This document shows, piece after piece, positions 1 to 5,377 of a stretch of 5,377 nucleotides of DNA. The DNA lies in assembly GCA_938041595.1 (NCBI GenBank), contig CALITN010000162.1:1-5377 (forward strand). Reading direction: 5' to 3'. The DNA is from an uncultured Flavobacteriaceae bacterium. GTDB taxonomy: Bacteria; Bacteroidota; Bacteroidia; Flavobacteriales; Flavobacteriaceae. The position numbers and the translations under genes were made by a program. Every line of letters begins with the position of its first letter. Position 1 is the stretch's first letter. Under the pieces are notes generated by a model, which saw only the letters and a list, made by a program, of their open reading frames with translations, ran no database searches and had not been told where the DNA came from.

Positions 1-407
1 TCAATACCATGGGTTTTATAAAAAACATTCAATTGCATTTTTACCTCTTCGGGAATATCGGGAAACTGGTCCAATCCTTCCATCAGTGCTTGCGCAAATA
101 AGCCGGATCCCCCAGTGAGAATAATTCGCTCGTGCTTTTCGAAAAGTATTTCAAGTTTTTTCAGTGCATGTTTTTCGTATTCACCAACACTAATGGGATT
201 GGTGACACTTTCATGTTGAATAAAATGATGCGGTACTGTTGCCAATTCTTCGCTGGAGGGGACCGCAGTTCCAATTTTCATTTCCTTATAAAACTGTCGT
301 GAATCGCAGGAAACGATTTCTGTTTTATAATGTTGTGCAAGGGCAAGGCTTAGGGCAGTTTTGCCAACTCCAGTGGGGCCGGCTACATAGATTAATTTAG
401 CGTTCAT
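1..407 (-). CDS. miaA: tRNA dimethylallyltransferase MiaA (N-terminal part, cut by the left edge)
   Basis: MiaA transfers a dimethylallyl group from DMAPP to N6 of A37 in tRNAs that read UNN codons, giving i6A37; it is a cytoplasmic P-loop enzyme. Translating from ATG at 407-405 gives 135 codons that stay open to position 1. The Walker A motif GPTGVGKT is at residues 10-17. SCDSRQFY at 33-40 carries the Asp (D35) and Gln (Q38) positions used by the family in catalysis and A37 recognition. MKIGTAVPS, PHHFI and GGSGLF follow in the family order. Full-length proteins are about 300 residues, so more than half, including the inserted tRNA-binding part, lies outside the window. The start overlaps the end of the K+ channel gene by 11 bases (the ATG lies within the channel's last codons), which suggests translational coupling. 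No other start fits as well, because the P-loop begins only nine residues later. The identification is secure. Confidence 0.97.
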   Translation of the reverse strand, partial: MNAKLIYVAGPTGVGKTALSLALAQHYKTEIVSCDSRQFYKEMKIGTAVPSSEELATVPHHFIQHESVTNPISVGEYEKHALKKLEILFEKHERIILTGGSGLFAQALMEGLDQFPDIPEEVKMQLNVFYKTHGI

Positions 408-1227
408 CGTTTAAAAGTTCACCACAATGATGGCAGTATATCGCATCGTCTTTGTGGTCGGGGTTCATGCAAACTTTACAGGCTTGCGTATTGGTGTCTA
501 TTTTTTTGTTTTGTTCGTTAATTTCTGCAGTTACGATTCCTGTTGGTACGGCAATAATTCCATAACCCATAACCATAATGATTGCAGCAAAAAATTGCCC
601 CAAACTGGTGACGGGTGCGATATCTCCATAACCTACAGTGGTTAGTGTTACGATGCACCAATAGATGCTTCTTGGGATACTGGTAAATCCGCTTTCATCG
701 GATTCAATCATATACATTAGGGTGCCAAAAATAATGCATAGAATCAAAACACTAAAGAGGAAAACACCAATTTTAGCGCGACTTGCCACTAAAGCTTTGG
801 CCAAGGTATTGGAGGCCCCGATGTAACGCGTGAGTTTTAGAATTCGGAAAATTCGAAGCAGGCGCAATGCCCGCAAGGCAATCAAGGATTGTGTACCAAG
901 CATAAATAGGGAAATATACTTCGGTAGGGTAGACAACAAGTCAATGATACCATAAAAACTAAAGATGTAATTGAATGGCTTTTTAACAGCCACAAGACGA
1001 AGAATATACTCAATCGTAAAAAAAACAGTAATTGCCCATTCAATTATGTTAAAATAGCTCTTGAAGGCAATATTGATACTGGAGACGCTTTCCAAACAAA
1101 CCAAGAGAACGCTAAACAAAATGAGGATCAAAAGGAGCAGATCGAAGACTTTTCCTCCTAGGGTATCGGCTTCGTAGATGATCTCATGCAAGCGGTGGCG
1201 CCAAGGACTTTTTGAGTTTTTGTTCAC
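397..1227 (-). CDS. Voltage-gated potassium channel (six-TM ion transporter family) with C-terminal zinc ribbon
   Basis: This 276-residue inner-membrane protein should form a tetrameric, voltage-sensitive K+ channel. Hydrophobic segments fit S1 (about 27-46), S2 (58-79), S3 (87-106), S4 (112-134), S5 (150-172) and S6 (209-235). S4 has a basic residue at every third position: R119, R122, R125, R128, K131, R134. F70 and E73 in S2 and D96 in S3 match the charge-transfer residues of Kv sensors. The selectivity filter TVGYGD is at 197-202, and VPTG at 227-230 in S6 may be a hinge. The tail has C250-x2-C253 and C265-x2-C268, ending in a CG pair, a zinc-ribbon pattern. The start is GTG at 1227-1225, ten bases after the nuclease stop. 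No ATG occurs in frame until M109, inside the sensor, and the conserved-looking LHEIIYEADT stretch begins at residue 13, so GTG is the likely start. Its 3' end overlaps miaA. What gates or modulates it besides voltage is unknown. Confidence 0.93.
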   Translation of the reverse strand: MNKNSKSPWRHRLHEIIYEADTLGGKVFDLLLLILILFSVLLVCLESVSSINIAFKSYFNIIEWAITVFFTIEYILRLVAVKKPFNYIFSFYGIIDLLSTLPKYISLFMLGTQSLIALRALRLLRIFRILKLTRYIGASNTLAKALVASRAKIGVFLFSVLILCIIFGTLMYMIESDESGFTSIPRSIYWCIVTLTTVGYGDIAPVTSLGQFFAAIIMVMGYGIIAVPTGIVTAEINEQNKKIDTNTQACKVCMNPDHKDDAIYCHHCGELLNDER

Positions 1228-1237
1228 AATTAAAGTG

Positions 1238-2620
1238 TTAGGAACGGGTCGCGTTTTCTGTAAGAGGTATCAATTTATGATATTTTTCATTTTTAATAAA
1301 ATGATAAACGAGGGCTTGACAATCTGGATTGGAATCCATGGTGATCAATCGGCTTTGAACTTTTGACAAGGTATTGATTTGATGGTTTAAATCGTAATAG
1401 CCATAGCCTTTAAATTCCCCTCCTTGAAGTAAAAGAAAGCTGTATTCTCCATTTTCCCGCCCATTGCTGGTCACCACCCAGTCATCTTGAGGTAAGGCAA
1501 GTTCGGTACATAAGGCTTCTATTTTTTTATTATAGAGATCGGCTGTTTCTAAGCCTTCACAGGCTCCAGAGCATTTTTTGAGTGTCCTTCGAGCACACTG
1601 TTCTTTACTGTTTTTGAGAGTAGTTTTGTTTTGACATAGTTCGTATTGTTCTAGCCAATAAAACAATTGTCCCACTGCTGCTTTTTTATTGCGATAGCAT
1701 CTAATGTAATCCTGTTGTGATAAGGCCTGCTCTAGTAGCAGTTGGTCGTAGCCTTGGACATCTCGTTCTATACGAATTCCCATAGGGAAAAGACGATGTT
1801 TGCCAGCGTGATTCAAACGTGGTTGGTTGCTTTTAATCTCGTGCTGTTCTTTGAGTAATGCGATGAATTCACAACCTGTTTTTTCAAAACTAACCCGAAT
1901 AATTTGCTGTTGAATTTTCTTGCTTTTTGGAGATTTTCCAGTCAAATGCGAGCAAACACGCTTTCGGATGTTTTTGCTCTTACCAATGTAGATAATCTCG
2001 TTATCTTTTCCGTGGAGATAATACACCCCTGTTTGGGTAGGAAGCTCTTCAATGATTTTGTTAAACGCCTGTGGCATTTGGTTTTTATGAAGACTTTTTA
2101 TTTGCTCGGTAATAATGGTTTTTTTGCTGTCTTTTTCGAGTAAAAGCTGAAAAAGCTTGAATGTAGCCAAGGCATCGCCTTGAGCTCTATGTCGATCACT
2201 GATAGGAATCCCTAATGAACGGACGAGTTTCCCCAACTTAAAAGACTCCTGTTCGGGTAACAAAAGTTGTGATAATACTACCGTACATAAGGATTTTCGG
2301 TTGTAGGTGTATCCTAATCGACGAAATTCTGTTCGCAGAATACGGTAATCAAACTCGGCGTTATGTGCTACCAAAACACAGTCCTCGGTCAACTCGATAA
2401 TTCGCTTTGCAATTTCAAAAAAACGGGGAGCAGTCCGTAGCATTTTACTATTGATACCCGTTAATTTCTGAACAAAAGGTTGGATTTCCCGTTCGGGGTT
2501 GACCAAGCTCGAAAATTGATCGATTATTTCTTGGCCGTCGTACCGATAGATGGCAATCTCCGTAATGCCTTCTTCATCGTATTTTCCTCCCGTCGTTTCA
2601 ATGTCGAGTATGGCAAACAT
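1238..2620 (-). CDS. DnaQ-like DEDDh exonuclease fused to GIY-YIG (UvrC-type) nuclease, with four-Cys cluster
   Basis: A 460-residue two-nuclease protein. Residues 1-160 are a DnaQ-type 3'-5' exonuclease: D6 and E8 in ILDIETTG, D91 in HNAEFD, and H144 plus D149 in HRAQGDA form a complete DEDDh set. Residues 193-271 are a GIY-YIG endonuclease like the UvrC N-terminus: GVYY (198-201), YIGKSKN (211-217), R221, and E258 and N270 in the places of the metal-binding Glu and conserved Asn. H225 sits where UvrC usually has Tyr. Residues 329-354 hold C329, C342, C350 and C354 in a context (KKCSGAC) like the UvrC Cys-rich region. I see no UVR UvrB-binding motif, RNase H-like nuclease or HhH pair, so it is not UvrC. 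Related fusions are annotated as Pol III epsilon or exonuclease proteins; a repair role resembling Cho is inference. I chose ATG at 2620, one base after the yggS stop; an in-frame TTG at 2641 would add seven residues inside yggS, but MFAILDIETTG is the usual beginning. Confidence 0.93.
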   Translation of the reverse strand: MFAILDIETTGGKYDEEGITEIAIYRYDGQEIIDQFSSLVNPEREIQPFVQKLTGINSKMLRTAPRFFEIAKRIIELTEDCVLVAHNAEFDYRILRTEFRRLGYTYNRKSLCTVVLSQLLLPEQESFKLGKLVRSLGIPISDRHRAQGDALATFKLFQLLLEKDSKKTIITEQIKSLHKNQMPQAFNKIIEELPTQTGVYYLHGKDNEIIYIGKSKNIRKRVCSHLTGKSPKSKKIQQQIIRVSFEKTGCEFIALLKEQHEIKSNQPRLNHAGKHRLFPMGIRIERDVQGYDQLLLEQALSQQDYIRCYRNKKAAVGQLFYWLEQYELCQNKTTLKNSKEQCARRTLKKCSGACEGLETADLYNKKIEALCTELALPQDDWVVTSNGRENGEYSFLLLQGGEFKGYGYYDLNHQINTLSKVQSRLITMDSNPDCQALVYHFIKNEKYHKLIPLTENATRS

Positions 2621-2621
2621 A

Positions 2622-3269
2622 CTAATAATTTCTAGCGCCAAAGATCTTGCTTCCTACGCGGATTAGGGTACTGCCTTCTGCAATAGCAATGGGATAATCA
2701 CCACTCATTCCCATGGATAATACAGCCGCTTCCGTATTTTTAAAAAGCTGATCAAAGCGTTTTTTTAGTCCTCGAAATTCCTGCTGGATTTGATTGAAAT
2801 TTTCTGTAAAACTGGCCATTCCCATCAAACCTTTGATTTCTACATTTGGAAATTCATCAATACGAGTGATAAGTTCCGAAAGCTCTGATTCGGCAAAACC
2901 AAATTTGGTGCTTTCCTCTGCGATATGAACTTGTAATAGGCAAGGGATTCGACGATCATGTTTGGCAGCTTGTTTGTTGATTTCAGCGAGTAGTTTTTCC
3001 GTATCAACACCATGAATGAGATGAACAAAAGAAGCCATATACTTGACTTTATTGCGTTGCAAATGGCCAATCATATGCCATTCAATATCCTTGGGCAGGG
3101 TTTCGTATTTTTCAACCATTTCCTGCACCTTATTTTCTCCAAAAATGCGCTGCCCTGAGGCGTAGGCTTCCATTATCGCTTCATTAGATTTTGTTTTGGA
3201 TACGGCAACCAATGTTACGGCTTCGGGTAAGCTTGTTTTAAGTGCTTCTAAGTTTTTACTAATTGTCAT
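2622..3269 (-). CDS. yggS: YggS/PLPBP family pyridoxal phosphate homeostasis protein
   Basis: A 215-residue cytoplasmic PLP-binding protein with the alanine-racemase-like TIM-barrel fold. Family members bind PLP without known catalytic activity and influence vitamin B6 and amino/keto-acid balance. VAVSKT at 21-26 carries the PLP lysine K25. FGENKVQE (43-50) and WHMIGHLQRNK (64-74) are family signatures. SMGMSGDY (185-192), GST (199-201), R204 and the terminal IFGARNY provide the phosphate-binding end. The length is normal for the family, slightly shorter than E. coli YggS. The start is ATG at 3269, with an A-rich stretch (CCTAAAAAGAGAGCG) directly upstream; GAGAG lies too close to be a convincing Shine-Dalgarno sequence, as expected in Bacteroidota. 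It is first in the yggS-nuclease-channel-miaA run, behind a candidate promoter and a leader of about 88 bases. Its TAG is separated from the nuclease ATG by one base. The family assignment is secure; the physiological role here is inferred. Confidence 0.97.
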   Translation of the reverse strand: MTISKNLEALKTSLPEAVTLVAVSKTKSNEAIMEAYASGQRIFGENKVQEMVEKYETLPKDIEWHMIGHLQRNKVKYMASFVHLIHGVDTEKLLAEINKQAAKHDRRIPCLLQVHIAEESTKFGFAESELSELITRIDEFPNVEIKGLMGMASFTENFNQIQQEFRGLKKRFDQLFKNTEAAVLSMGMSGDYPIAIAEGSTLIRVGSKIFGARNY

Positions 3270-3384
3270 CGCTCTCTTTTTAGGCTTTTGGGTGAAGAAG
3301 GATGAGATTTATCGAATTTCATTCGTTGCGGTATCAATTCGTTTTTATGCTAATTTAAGAGTCCAAAGGTACTGAAAACTACAG
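3270..3384 (-). other. Intergenic leader upstream of yggS
   Basis: This is the only sizeable non-coding stretch, 115 bases between the DUF1015 stop and the yggS ATG. It contains a -7-type promoter element near its upstream end (3364-3371). It also holds two mutually exclusive small hairpins on the transcribed strand. ATTCG at 3317-3313 can pair with CGAAT at 3325-3321 (three-base loop), or AATTCG at 3318-3313 can pair with CGAATT at 3341-3336 (17-base loop). Both stems are short and AT-rich. No U-run follows either stem, so I see no intrinsic terminator for the DUF1015 transcript, and read-through into yggS is plausible. I see no match to a known riboswitch. Confidence 0.6.
3364..3371 (-). 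promoter_or_regulatory. Candidate Bacteroidota sigma-A promoter -7 element for the yggS operon
   Basis: On the minus strand the bases read TACCTTTG, a perfect fit to the TAnnTTTG -7 element recognised by the primary sigma factor of Bacteroidota. It lies 13 bases past the DUF1015 stop codon and about 95 bases before the yggS ATG, in the only gap where a promoter would be expected. Transcription would start near 3357, giving a leader of roughly 88 bases. I cannot find a clear TTG-type -33 element about 19 bases upstream; that stretch covers the last codons of the DUF1015 gene. The match therefore rests on one half-site plus its position. Confidence 0.5.
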
Positions 3385-4476
3385 CTATATTTGATGTAAA
3401 ATGAGCCCTGTTAACATCTTGGGAAGTAAATAGGTGGACTTGGCAGGTAGGATTTTATTTTCGGCACTCCAATCCATGATTTTACGGAAACGGAAAGGGT
3501 AGAAGTAAATTTCCAATACTGCCTTATTTAGGATAGGTTTTTGGGGAAGGTCTAGACTCGGATATGGCTCGTAGTAGAGGGGTATTTGATTCTCCTTATA
3601 TGCCGTTTTAATTTGACTTAGCATTTCGATGTAATTAGGATTTGAAAACCGATACCATTGCGAATTAAATTGAACTAAAATGGGGTGTTTTTTTTGAATA
3701 CGACGCGGGGCTGTTTTCAGAGGATAGAGAGCGGAAGCTATCCATTGTTCTACTTCTTTGGGAATTTCTGTGGCATACCAACGAAAACTATGAGATTGAA
3801 TGGCGGTATGCGGTAGACAAAAACTCAAGAGGGGATACCCATGCTGTATTGTACTGATGCTCTCAATGGCAGCTTTACGATGGTGGCCATCTACCAGATA
3901 GAGCTGTGCTTGTTCCTTAAAAAAGGCTTCTATTTCTTGTGCCATTTGAGTTTCCGAAGCGATCAACCAGAGTTGATGTTTTTCCTTGCTTTTTTGAAAA
4001 CGAACTCCAGCTTTGCTTTGGTGAATACGTTTGGCGATTTGTTGCCATTTGTGATTGTCTCTAAAGGCTAATACCGTGGGTTCTGCTTGGAATTTTACAT
4101 GCTTAAGGTAGGATGCAAATTTGGACACGCGATCTGGGTAGATTTCCTCGTGAGTAAGCACTTGACTGTTAAGTTCCGAAGCTGGAATACCTCCCAAAAT
4201 CCCAAAAAAGGAATCTTTTCCTTTAATCTGATAGGCTATATAAGAAGCCTGTTGGGGTTTATAGGCTTTTTCTTCTAGCGCCTGAATAATGGCATCAAGA
4301 ATAAGCCTCCAACGCTTGGGACCGTCTGAAAACGTATTTCCTGCATTGAGAATCTGATTGTAAGATAGGGTCGAAGCGGATCCAAAAATATCAGAGTGAT
4401 TCAATTTCTTGTATCCTTGACACGCTTGTCGTGCTGGATTTTGAGCCAGATAAAATGGAATAGGGTGTAGTGACAT
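3385..4476 (-). CDS. Divergent, shortened DUF1015-family protein
   Basis: A 363-residue soluble protein with no signal peptide or membrane segment. Three hallmarks place it in DUF1015 (Pfam PF06245). These are THEEIYPDRVSKF at 108-120 (the usual HE...R block), VDGHHRKAA at 195-203 (the family's DGHHR core), and LPAKSTYLLPKMLTGL at 343-358 (the C-terminal PKST...PK..GL signature). Typical members, as I recall them, have about 400-415 residues. Here the canonical N-terminal PFKA.RP/FLHIINP-like start is unrecognisable, and the stretch before the C-terminal signature (about 300-325) seems to lack some 40-50 residues. The biochemical role is not firmly known to me; I recall a free-serine-kinase proposal for some members but would not assign it here. 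ATG at 4476 lies 11 bases after the oxidoreductase stop, behind CTCCAAAA, so the two are probably cotranscribed. Membership is likely; activity is uncertain because of the shortening. Confidence 0.85.
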   Translation of the reverse strand: MSLHPIPFYLAQNPARQACQGYKKLNHSDIFGSASTLSYNQILNAGNTFSDGPKRWRLILDAIIQALEEKAYKPQQASYIAYQIKGKDSFFGILGGIPASELNSQVLTHEEIYPDRVSKFASYLKHVKFQAEPTVLAFRDNHKWQQIAKRIHQSKAGVRFQKSKEKHQLWLIASETQMAQEIEAFFKEQAQLYLVDGHHRKAAIESISTIQHGYPLLSFCLPHTAIQSHSFRWYATEIPKEVEQWIASALYPLKTAPRRIQKKHPILVQFNSQWYRFSNPNYIEMLSQIKTAYKENQIPLYYEPYPSLDLPQKPILNKAVLEIYFYPFRFRKIMDWSAENKILPAKSTYLLPKMLTGLILHQI

Positions 4477-4487
4477 TTTTGGAGAGC

Positions 4488-5377
4488 TTAAGCATAGGCT
4501 GCAATGATTTGATGCGCTAGTTTTAGAGCTTGAGTGCCATCTTCCAAAGAAACTTTAGAGGGTTGTTTGTTTTCGATGCTATCGGCAAGGCTCTCGAGTT
4601 CTTCTTGAATGGCATTATTGCTCTCAACGGTTGGATTTTCAAAATAGATTTGCTTTTTCTGTCCCTCCGCATTTTCAAGGATTAAGGCGAATTCGTCAGG
4701 GCTTGTTATTGGGGTTTTCATTTTGACAATCTCGACGTTTTTGGCAAGGAAATCTACTGAAATATAGGCGTCTTTTTGAAAAAAGCGCGTTTTGCGCATG
4801 TTCTTTAATGAAATGCGACTGGCGGTTAAATTGGCAACACAACCATTTTCAAATTCTACTCGTGCATTCGCTATATCAGGGGTTTCACTAATGACTGAAA
4901 CACCAGAAGCATGTACTTGTTTTACTGGGGATTGGACTATACTTAGGATAATGTCCAGGTCGTGAATCATAAGATCGAGTACAACAGGTACATCAGTGCC
5001 TCGCGGATTGAATTCTGCCAAACGGTGGGTTTCAATAAACATGGGTGCATCAATATGCGGTCGAGCGGCTTTAAATGCAGGATTGAATCGCTCTACATGC
5101 CCTATCTGACCAATACATTGATGATCAATGGCTAAAGCGCAAAGAGCATCCGCTTCAGCAACGGTTGATGTAATGGGTTTTTCAATAAATAAATGTTTTC
5201 CAGCCTGTAGAGCTTGGGTTGCCAGTTCCGCATGAGATAGTGTGGGTGTTACAATATCAATCACGTCAACCTTTTCTAGCAGTAGTGCTGCGGAATCAAA
5301 ATAAGAATAGCCTTTTTCTTTTTCAAGTTGAGCACCCAGTGCTTTATTTGAATCGTAAAATCCAACTAATTCATAAC
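4488..5377 (-). CDS. Gfo/Idh/MocA-family NAD(P)-dependent oxidoreductase (N-terminus cut by the right edge)
   Basis: The reading frame is open to the right edge, giving 295 visible residues; about 25-30 residues with the Rossmann GxGxxG loop must lie beyond it. An in-frame GTG at 5264 is an internal valine, not the start, because the preceding 37 codons (beginning YELVGFYD) continue the same Rossmann domain. Counting from that Y, IDIVTPTLSH (39-48) is the second nucleotide-binding strand, EKP (65-67) carries the catalytic-type Lys K66, and GHVERFNP (92-99) opens the substrate domain. LDLMIHDLDI (133-142) holds D134 and H138, the D-x3-H pair of the family. The GHVERFNP, MIHDLDI and ASRIS/RFFQKDAY pattern recalls the subgroup often found beside lipid A genes, including GnnA-like UDP-GlcNAc oxidases, but no lpx gene is present here and the substrate cannot be told. 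The stop TAA is at 4490-4488. It is the first gene of the DUF1015 pair in view. Confidence 0.92.
   Translation of the reverse strand, partial: YELVGFYDSNKALGAQLEKEKGYSYFDSAALLLEKVDVIDIVTPTLSHAELATQALQAGKHLFIEKPITSTVAEADALCALAIDHQCIGQIGHVERFNPAFKAARPHIDAPMFIETHRLAEFNPRGTDVPVVLDLMIHDLDIILSIVQSPVKQVHASGVSVISETPDIANARVEFENGCVANLTASRISLKNMRKTRFFQKDAYISVDFLAKNVEIVKMKTPITSPDEFALILENAEGQKKQIYFENPTVESNNAIQEELESLADSIENKQPSKVSLEDGTQALKLAHQIIAAYA

Noticed and set aside
427..645. Plus-strand open frame of 72 codons
   Set aside because: It lies wholly antisense to the channel gene, covering the filter and tail codons, and its translation has no recognisable motif; it is a shadow of the real frame.
1904..2143. 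Plus-strand open frame of 79 codons
   Set aside because: It is antisense to the GIY-YIG part of the nuclease, with a low-complexity Phe/Leu-rich translation and no upstream promoter or domain.
1238..2620. Calling the nuclease UvrC or a replicative Pol III epsilon subunit
   Set aside because: It lacks the UVR motif, RNase H-like nuclease and HhH domain of UvrC, and the GIY-YIG and Cys-rich parts are not found in the replicative epsilon subunit.
2621..2641. TTG start giving the nuclease seven extra residues
   Set aside because: The extension would be read from yggS codons; ATG at 2620 places the exonuclease motif at residues 4-11, as is usual, and follows the yggS stop by one base.
2840..3070. 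Minus-strand open frame of 76 codons inside yggS
   Set aside because: It is out of frame within a well-conserved gene and its product resembles nothing.
3313..3346. Terminator-like CGAATT...AATTCG inverted repeat followed by TTTTT on the plus strand
   Set aside because: The stem has only six AT-rich pairs and a 17-base loop, and there is no plus-strand gene for it to terminate.
3841..4278. Two plus-strand open frames (3841-4071 and 4087-4278)
   Set aside because: Both are antisense to the DUF1015 gene, whose sense frame carries clear family motifs; neither shows independent coding evidence.
4383..4390. Second TAnnTTTG-type match (TATTTTTG) on the minus strand
   Set aside because: It is inside the DUF1015 coding sequence, in an AT-rich stretch where such matches arise by chance, with no nearby downstream start that needs it.
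5262..5264. GTG as start of a complete oxidoreductase gene
   Set aside because: The frame stays open upstream to the window edge, and those 37 codons encode a plausible part of the Rossmann domain, so the gene is partial rather than starting here.
1..5377. A defence island, mobile element or dedicated new multi-gene system
   Set aside because: All six genes are same-strand, tightly spaced and of ordinary chromosomal families; there are no integrase, transposase, toxin or repeat signatures and no visible shift in composition.

Overview
The window is a block of six same-direction genes, all read from the minus strand (right to left), with almost no non-coding DNA. It looks like chromosomal DNA of a member of the Bacteroidota, most probably Flavobacteriales. 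The reasons are the moderately AT-rich composition, starts preceded by A/T-rich rather than Shine-Dalgarno sequence, a Bacteroidota-type -7 promoter element (TACCTTTG), and protein sequences that resemble the flavobacterial versions of MiaA, YggS and a DnaQ/GIY-YIG nuclease. The family assignment is from memory of these proteins, not from a search. I see no insertion sequence, CRISPR array, tRNA, rRNA, phage gene or other sign of an accessory island.

Layout in transcription order (right to left). (1) 5377-4488: a Gfo/Idh/MocA-family NAD(P)-dependent oxidoreductase whose first codons lie beyond the right edge. (2) 4476-3385: a short, divergent DUF1015-family protein starting 11 bases after it. 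(3) 3384-3270: the only real intergenic gap (115 bases), with a perfect -7 element and an untranslated leader. (4) 3269-2622: a YggS-type PLP-homeostasis protein. (5) 2620-1238: a fusion nuclease with a DEDDh 3'-5' exonuclease domain, a GIY-YIG endonuclease domain and a UvrC-like four-cysteine cluster. (6) 1227-397: a six-helix voltage-gated K+ channel with a C-terminal zinc ribbon, starting at GTG. (7) 407-1: the N-terminal 135 codons of miaA, running off the left edge and overlapping the channel gene by 11 bases.

Spacing suggests two transcription units: the oxidoreductase/DUF1015 pair, and yggS-nuclease-channel-miaA driven from the 3364-3371 promoter, possibly with read-through from the first. 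Junctions in the second unit are very tight (+1, +10 and -11 bases), which implies translational coupling. The products have no obvious common pathway (PLP balance, DNA processing, K+ flux, tRNA modification), so the cluster looks like a housekeeping operon of convenience rather than a dedicated system. I do not see a clear new defence or biosynthetic system. The points most worth a second look are the nuclease with its candidate Fe-S site, the truncated DUF1015 protein, and the zinc-ribbon tail on the channel.
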